NCBI RefSeq assembly: GCF_022095695.1
Contig: NZ_JAIFZM010000007.1
Location: 62,001-126,000 of the forward strand
DNA length: 64,000 nt
From: Oceanobacillus jordanicus
Lineage (GTDB): Bacteria > Bacillota > Bacilli > Bacillales > Amphibacillaceae
Direction of reading: 5' to 3'
The position numbers and the translations under genes were made by a program. The notes under the pieces are model-generated. The model saw only the letters and a list, made by a program, of their open reading frames with translations. It searched no databases and was not told the DNA's origin. The number at the start of each line of letters is the position of its first letter. Position 1 is the first letter of the stretch. Positions 60,791-64,000 of the stretch are shown piece by piece.

Positions 60791-60819
60791 TTGACTTTTC
60801 AGAAATGTAAGCGTATTAT
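60791..60819 (+). promoter_or_regulatory. SigA promoter with overlapping cre site
   Basis: TTGACT (60791-60796), 17-base spacer, TATTAT (60814-60819). ATGTAAGCGTATTAT (60805-60819) matches the catabolite-repression consensus at all but one defined position and covers the -10, so CcpA should repress this operon. Confidence 0.8.
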
Positions 60820-60845
60820 TTGTCTTAAGTTACAGAAAATCAAGT

Positions 60846-60868
60846 TTAATACATAATTTATGTATTAA
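60846..60868. promoter_or_regulatory. Candidate ArsR operator of the ABC operon
   Basis: TTAATACATAA (60846-60856) and TTATGTATTAA (60858-60868) are perfect inverted 11-base arms around one T, lying between the promoter and the ribosome site. It contains the same TGTATTAA half-site as the palindrome before the regulator gene. Confidence 0.7.
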
Positions 60869-60885
60869 TGAAAGGAGGGCATTTA

Positions 60886-62184
60886 ATGATAAAAAAGACT
60901 TTCCTATTGTTGAGTTTTTTCGTAATGGTACTAATGATCACCGCTTGCTCCGGTCTAGATAGACTCGTAAGTGGGAATAGCGCTGACGTTCCAGAGGGCG
61001 CTACAGAAATTGTGATGTGGAATTTATTTGCCGGAGGAGATGCCGCATACATGCAGGAAATTGTAGATAAATACAATAACAGCCAAGATACGTATTTTAT
61101 TAATAACGTCCAACAGGAGTATGAAGAATATTATACAAAATTACTAACGAGTCTTGGTGCAGGGAAGGGGCCCGATATCGCTGTATCACATGCACATACC
61201 TTGCCAGAGTTGGTAAATCTGGATGTGGTGGAAAAGTTGGATAGTTTGGCAGAAAAGGTTGGGATTGACTGGACTGAATATAACAAAAATATTTTGGAAA
61301 GTACCATGTTTGATAACCAGCATTATGCAATTCCAATTGATACACATCCACATATCTTCTACATCAACAACGAGCTTGTAGGAGAGGCGGGGCTCTTGAA
61401 TGATGATGGGACTTTGAAAATGGACAAAACACCTTCTGGTTACCGAGATTTTTTTAATACATTAAAAAATGAGTTGCCTGAGGGTAAGTTCCCGTTTGCC
61501 TTTGTGACAGCTGGGGTGGATAGCTTTCGCCATTGGTGGTCGTACTATAGCCAGCTTGGCGGGGAACATATCGTGACAGAAGATTTAGAAAATCCGACTT
61601 ACGTTCTAGATACAGAGAAAGCAATTGAGGCAGCAGAATACATGCTTAAATTCTGGTATGAAGATAAAGTTATTCCATTAAATCTGGCTGACTTTTATAG
61701 CGATTTTCAATCAGGCAAAGCTGCTACGATTGCGACAGGTGTTTGGTCAACTGGTACGTGGGAAAATACAGAGGATTTGGAGATTACTGCCATGCCACTC
61801 CCAAATATCTTTGGTGAGAAAGGAGCATGGGGTGGTTCCCATACGCTTGTCATTCCTTCCTATGAAGAGACAGACCCAGTAAAACAAAAGGGCGCTTTAG
61901 AGTTTATGAACTATGCAGCGGATGAAGGTGCGATCTGGGCAAAGGCCGGCCATATCCCCGCAAAGGATACAGTAGTGGAATCCGAAGCATTTCAGGAGAT
62001 GCCCTATCGAGAGGATTACGCACAGACTGCTGACTACATTAATTTTATGGATCGGACCATTTATGCAAGAGCAATTAACGACATCATGGTTCGGAATCTA
62101 GATTTAATTTGGACGAAAGAGGTAACACCTGAAGAAGGATTCCAACTTGTTGAAACTGAGGTAAAAGATTTAATTGCCGATTAA
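60886..62184 (+). CDS. Sugar ABC transporter substrate-binding lipoprotein
   Basis: 432 residues from ATG 60886 (AAAGGAGGG upstream). Lipoprotein signal ends at MITACSG (C21). The family 1 binding-protein fold is shown by EIVMWNLFAGGDAAYMQEIVDKYNN at the start and SGKAATIATGVWSTG and GAWGGSHTLVIPS in the second lobe. Aromatic residues in RHWWSYYSQLGG suggest an oligosaccharide ligand. First gene of the operon. Confidence 0.93.
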   Translation: MIKKTFLLLSFFVMVLMITACSGLDRLVSGNSADVPEGATEIVMWNLFAGGDAAYMQEIVDKYNNSQDTYFINNVQQEYEEYYTKLLTSLGAGKGPDIAVSHAHTLPELVNLDVVEKLDSLAEKVGIDWTEYNKNILESTMFDNQHYAIPIDTHPHIFYINNELVGEAGLLNDDGTLKMDKTPSGYRDFFNTLKNELPEGKFPFAFVTAGVDSFRHWWSYYSQLGGEHIVTEDLENPTYVLDTEKAIEAAEYMLKFWYEDKVIPLNLADFYSDFQSGKAATIATGVWSTGTWENTEDLEITAMPLPNIFGEKGAWGGSHTLVIPSYEETDPVKQKGALEFMNYAADEGAIWAKAGHIPAKDTVVESEAFQEMPYREDYAQTADYINFMDRTIYARAINDIMVRNLDLIWTKEVTPEEGFQLVETEVKDLIAD

Positions 62185-62243
62185 TTTCACGCTCGTTCCA
62201 ATTATCATTTCGGAAAAATGAAGTGTAATGAGGGGGTTTAGCT

Positions 62244-63119
62244 ATGAACAAAAAAGCATGGATTCAGGATATGAAAGCGATACCATTTTTGCTTCCGTTT
62301 TTACTCGCTTACTTAATCTTTACTATTTTCCCTATTTTCAAGGGACTGGAAATGAGTCTTTATGATTGGAATCTCGTCCGAAAGATGGAGTTTGTTGGAT
62401 TAGAAAATTACGTGGAGATGGTGCAAGATCCAAATTTTTGGCAGACATTATGGAATACGACGTTATTTGTTATGTTGACAACTCCTACCATGGTACTTCT
62501 TGCGCTTGGATTGTCCCTATTGGCTAATTTAAATACAAAGCTTAAAACATTTTTTCGTGGCTCTTTTTTCATTCCGAGCATTCTCTCGGTTGCCGTCATT
62601 TCTTTTTTGGCGATCTTTATGCTGCAACCATATACCGGTCTCGTAAATACCGTACTCCAGAGTATAGGGATTAATGCCGAGCCATTTTGGATGGCGGACA
62701 AAGGGCTGGCTTGGGTTAGTATTGTTGTGGTGACACTTTGGTGGTCTGTAGGATTTAATATGATCTTGTTCCTTACCAGCCTGCAGGATATTCCAGATGC
62801 CCTCTATGAGGCAAGCGAAATTGATGGAGCGTCAAGGTGGAAGCAATTCCGCTATATTACCTTACCGCAACTAATACCAATTGGGCGGGTAGTAATCTTA
62901 TTGCAAATCCTTGCCTCGTACAAAGTATTTGCTCAAATTCTGTTGATAACCGGAGGAGGGCCAGGTGGAGCAACACGACCACTAATTCAGTATATCTACG
63001 AAATAGGTTTTACACAGAATAACCTTGGATATGCGGCCACCATGTCTTATGCACTGTTTTTCATCCTGCTTATATTATCGGTTATTCAATTAAAAAACCA
63101 GAGAATGGAGGAAAAATAA
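62244..63119 (+). CDS. Sugar ABC transporter permease 1 (MalF/UgpA-type)
   Basis: 291 residues, six helices, with the EAA loop EASEIDGASRWKQFRYITLP at about residues 191-210. N-terminal AIPFLLPFLLAYLIFTIFPIFKGLEMSLYDW is typical of the CUT1 family. The stop is directly followed by the second permease start. Confidence 0.95.
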   Translation: MNKKAWIQDMKAIPFLLPFLLAYLIFTIFPIFKGLEMSLYDWNLVRKMEFVGLENYVEMVQDPNFWQTLWNTTLFVMLTTPTMVLLALGLSLLANLNTKLKTFFRGSFFIPSILSVAVISFLAIFMLQPYTGLVNTVLQSIGINAEPFWMADKGLAWVSIVVVTLWWSVGFNMILFLTSLQDIPDALYEASEIDGASRWKQFRYITLPQLIPIGRVVILLQILASYKVFAQILLITGGGPGGATRPLIQYIYEIGFTQNNLGYAATMSYALFFILLILSVIQLKNQRMEEK

Positions 63120-63983
63120 ATGGCTGCAAAGACTACCTCAAATAGCAGGAGAGCGCTTGATCGAAATCGAGATCCGTTTCTTAAAGGGAAAATAACGATA
63201 GGGATCGTTGTCTCCATTTTATTTATTGCACCGATTATATGGATGCTCTTTGTTTCGATAAAACCGGATGGATTTTCTACATCTACACCAATTGAATGGT
63301 TTCTTCCACCGTATACCATATCAAACTATATTACGATTATTATGGATAGTTTGATACTGCGCTGGTTGTTTAATAGTTTCTTTGTAGCATTTGTTACAAC
63401 CATTCTAACATTAATTATTACATCACTAGCGGCGTTTGCTATTTCGCAAATGAAGTTCCGATTTAAGAATTTTATCTTTATTTTCTTTTTATTGGGGCTG
63501 ATGATACCAGGAGAGGCTACTATTATTCCTCTATATGAAATAGTAAAAAATATGAACTTAATTGATTCCTATAGTGGCCTGATTTTACCAATGATCGCAT
63601 CGCCGCTCGGCGTAATCATTTTAAAGAGTTTTTTTGACAATGTGCCTAAAGAAATTATTGAAAGTGCTATTATCGATGGCTGCTCTTACTTTAAGTTGTT
63701 TTATAAAATTGTCCTTCCATTGGCAAAACCAGCAATTGCAGCGATTGGTATCTTTACCTTTATTGGTTCGTGGAATAACTTCCTATGGCCTTACCTTTCC
63801 ATATTATCTGAAACGTTATATACATTGCCTGTAGGATTACCAGTATTTAATTCTACCTATTCACAGGCATATGTTTTACCTATGACGGCGAATGCAATTG
63901 CCTCGATCCCAGTCATCATTGCATTTTTGCTTTTTGAAAAACAAATTGTTAAAGGGATTAGCTTTACAGGAATAAAAGGTTAA
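63120..63983 (+). CDS. Sugar ABC transporter permease 2 (MalG/UgpE-type)
   Basis: 287 residues, six helices, EAA loop ESAIIDGCSYFKLFYKIVLP at about residues 180-199, where the usual EAxxIDGA is slightly altered (C for A). Starts on the base after the first permease. A GAGGAG ribosome site at the very end of the window shows that the operon continues. No ATPase gene is present, so a shared MsmX-type ATPase is expected. Confidence 0.94.
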   Translation: MAAKTTSNSRRALDRNRDPFLKGKITIGIVVSILFIAPIIWMLFVSIKPDGFSTSTPIEWFLPPYTISNYITIIMDSLILRWLFNSFFVAFVTTILTLIITSLAAFAISQMKFRFKNFIFIFFLLGLMIPGEATIIPLYEIVKNMNLIDSYSGLILPMIASPLGVIILKSFFDNVPKEIIESAIIDGCSYFKLFYKIVLPLAKPAIAAIGIFTFIGSWNNFLWPYLSILSETLYTLPVGLPVFNSTYSQAYVLPMTANAIASIPVIIAFLLFEKQIVKGISFTGIKG

Positions 63984-64000
63984 AAAAGAGGAGCGTGTAA

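Overview
The window is a 64 kb stretch of low-GC Firmicute chromosome. Strong AGGAGG-type ribosome sites, frequent TTG/GTG starts, type II pantothenate kinase, bacterial NO synthase, SbcCD, TcaA/YvbJ-type and PrsW proteins all point to Bacillaceae. An Oceanobacillus/Virgibacillus-like relative is my guess, but the genus is not proven. No rRNA, tRNA, CRISPR array, prophage or transposase gene was seen.

Layout. 1-2.3 kb: end of a sugar ABC operon (permease) plus a GH1 beta-glucosidase. 2.4-8.3 kb: single genes (GNAT acetyltransferase, alpha/beta hydrolase, SDR, M19 dipeptidase, small membrane proteins). 8.4-10.2 kb: a CPA-type cation/proton antiporter broken by one in-frame stop. 11.2-16.6 kb: SDR, MerR-like coiled-coil protein, and a symporter/amidohydrolase pair. 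16.8-19.7 kb: ROK fructokinase, CoaW, lactonase. 20.2-25.4 kb: a heptad coiled-coil gene and sbcDC. 25.4-27.1 kb: MarR/MFS pair. 27.4-33.9 kb: a seven-gene four-carbon sugar-acid (tetronate-type) catabolic operon with a TRAP transporter and GntR regulator. 34.4-36.9 kb: transporter plus amidohydrolase. 37.1-38.0 kb: PadR operon. 38.1-40.5 kb: AbrB-type membrane protein and MFS exporter. 40.6-47.0 kb: three zinc-ribbon membrane proteins around a YfcC/M20 peptidase pair. 47.1-55.3 kb: a chitobiose/PTS-type operon (PRD activator, GH4, EIIB, EIIC, ChbG deacetylase, EIIA) ending in a secreted NamZ-type exo-muramidase with an AMIN domain. 55.4-59.6 kb: GabD, a small gene, ManA, NOS. 59.7-64 kb: an ArsR-family sugar sensor and its ABC importer, running off the window.

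Two repeat systems run through the intergenic space. The first is a family of about 130-148 nt two-hairpin elements. They begin CCCG, end GTTTCAC and are typically flanked by TTTAT or TTTAC on both sides. I count nine long copies (one internally deleted), one clear 44-nt minimal copy and one decayed minimal copy. Four sit so that the flank supplies the stop codon of the neighbouring gene, and one has inserted into a coding sequence. The second is a set of five arrays with an exact or near-exact 21-nt period, each array with its own unrelated sequence.

Functionally the region is mostly accessory carbohydrate and peptide scavenging: two ABC sugar systems without their own ATPase in view, one PTS, one TRAP system and three secondary-transporter/hydrolase pairs. 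Most modules carry a local regulator, and several have visible palindromic operators.
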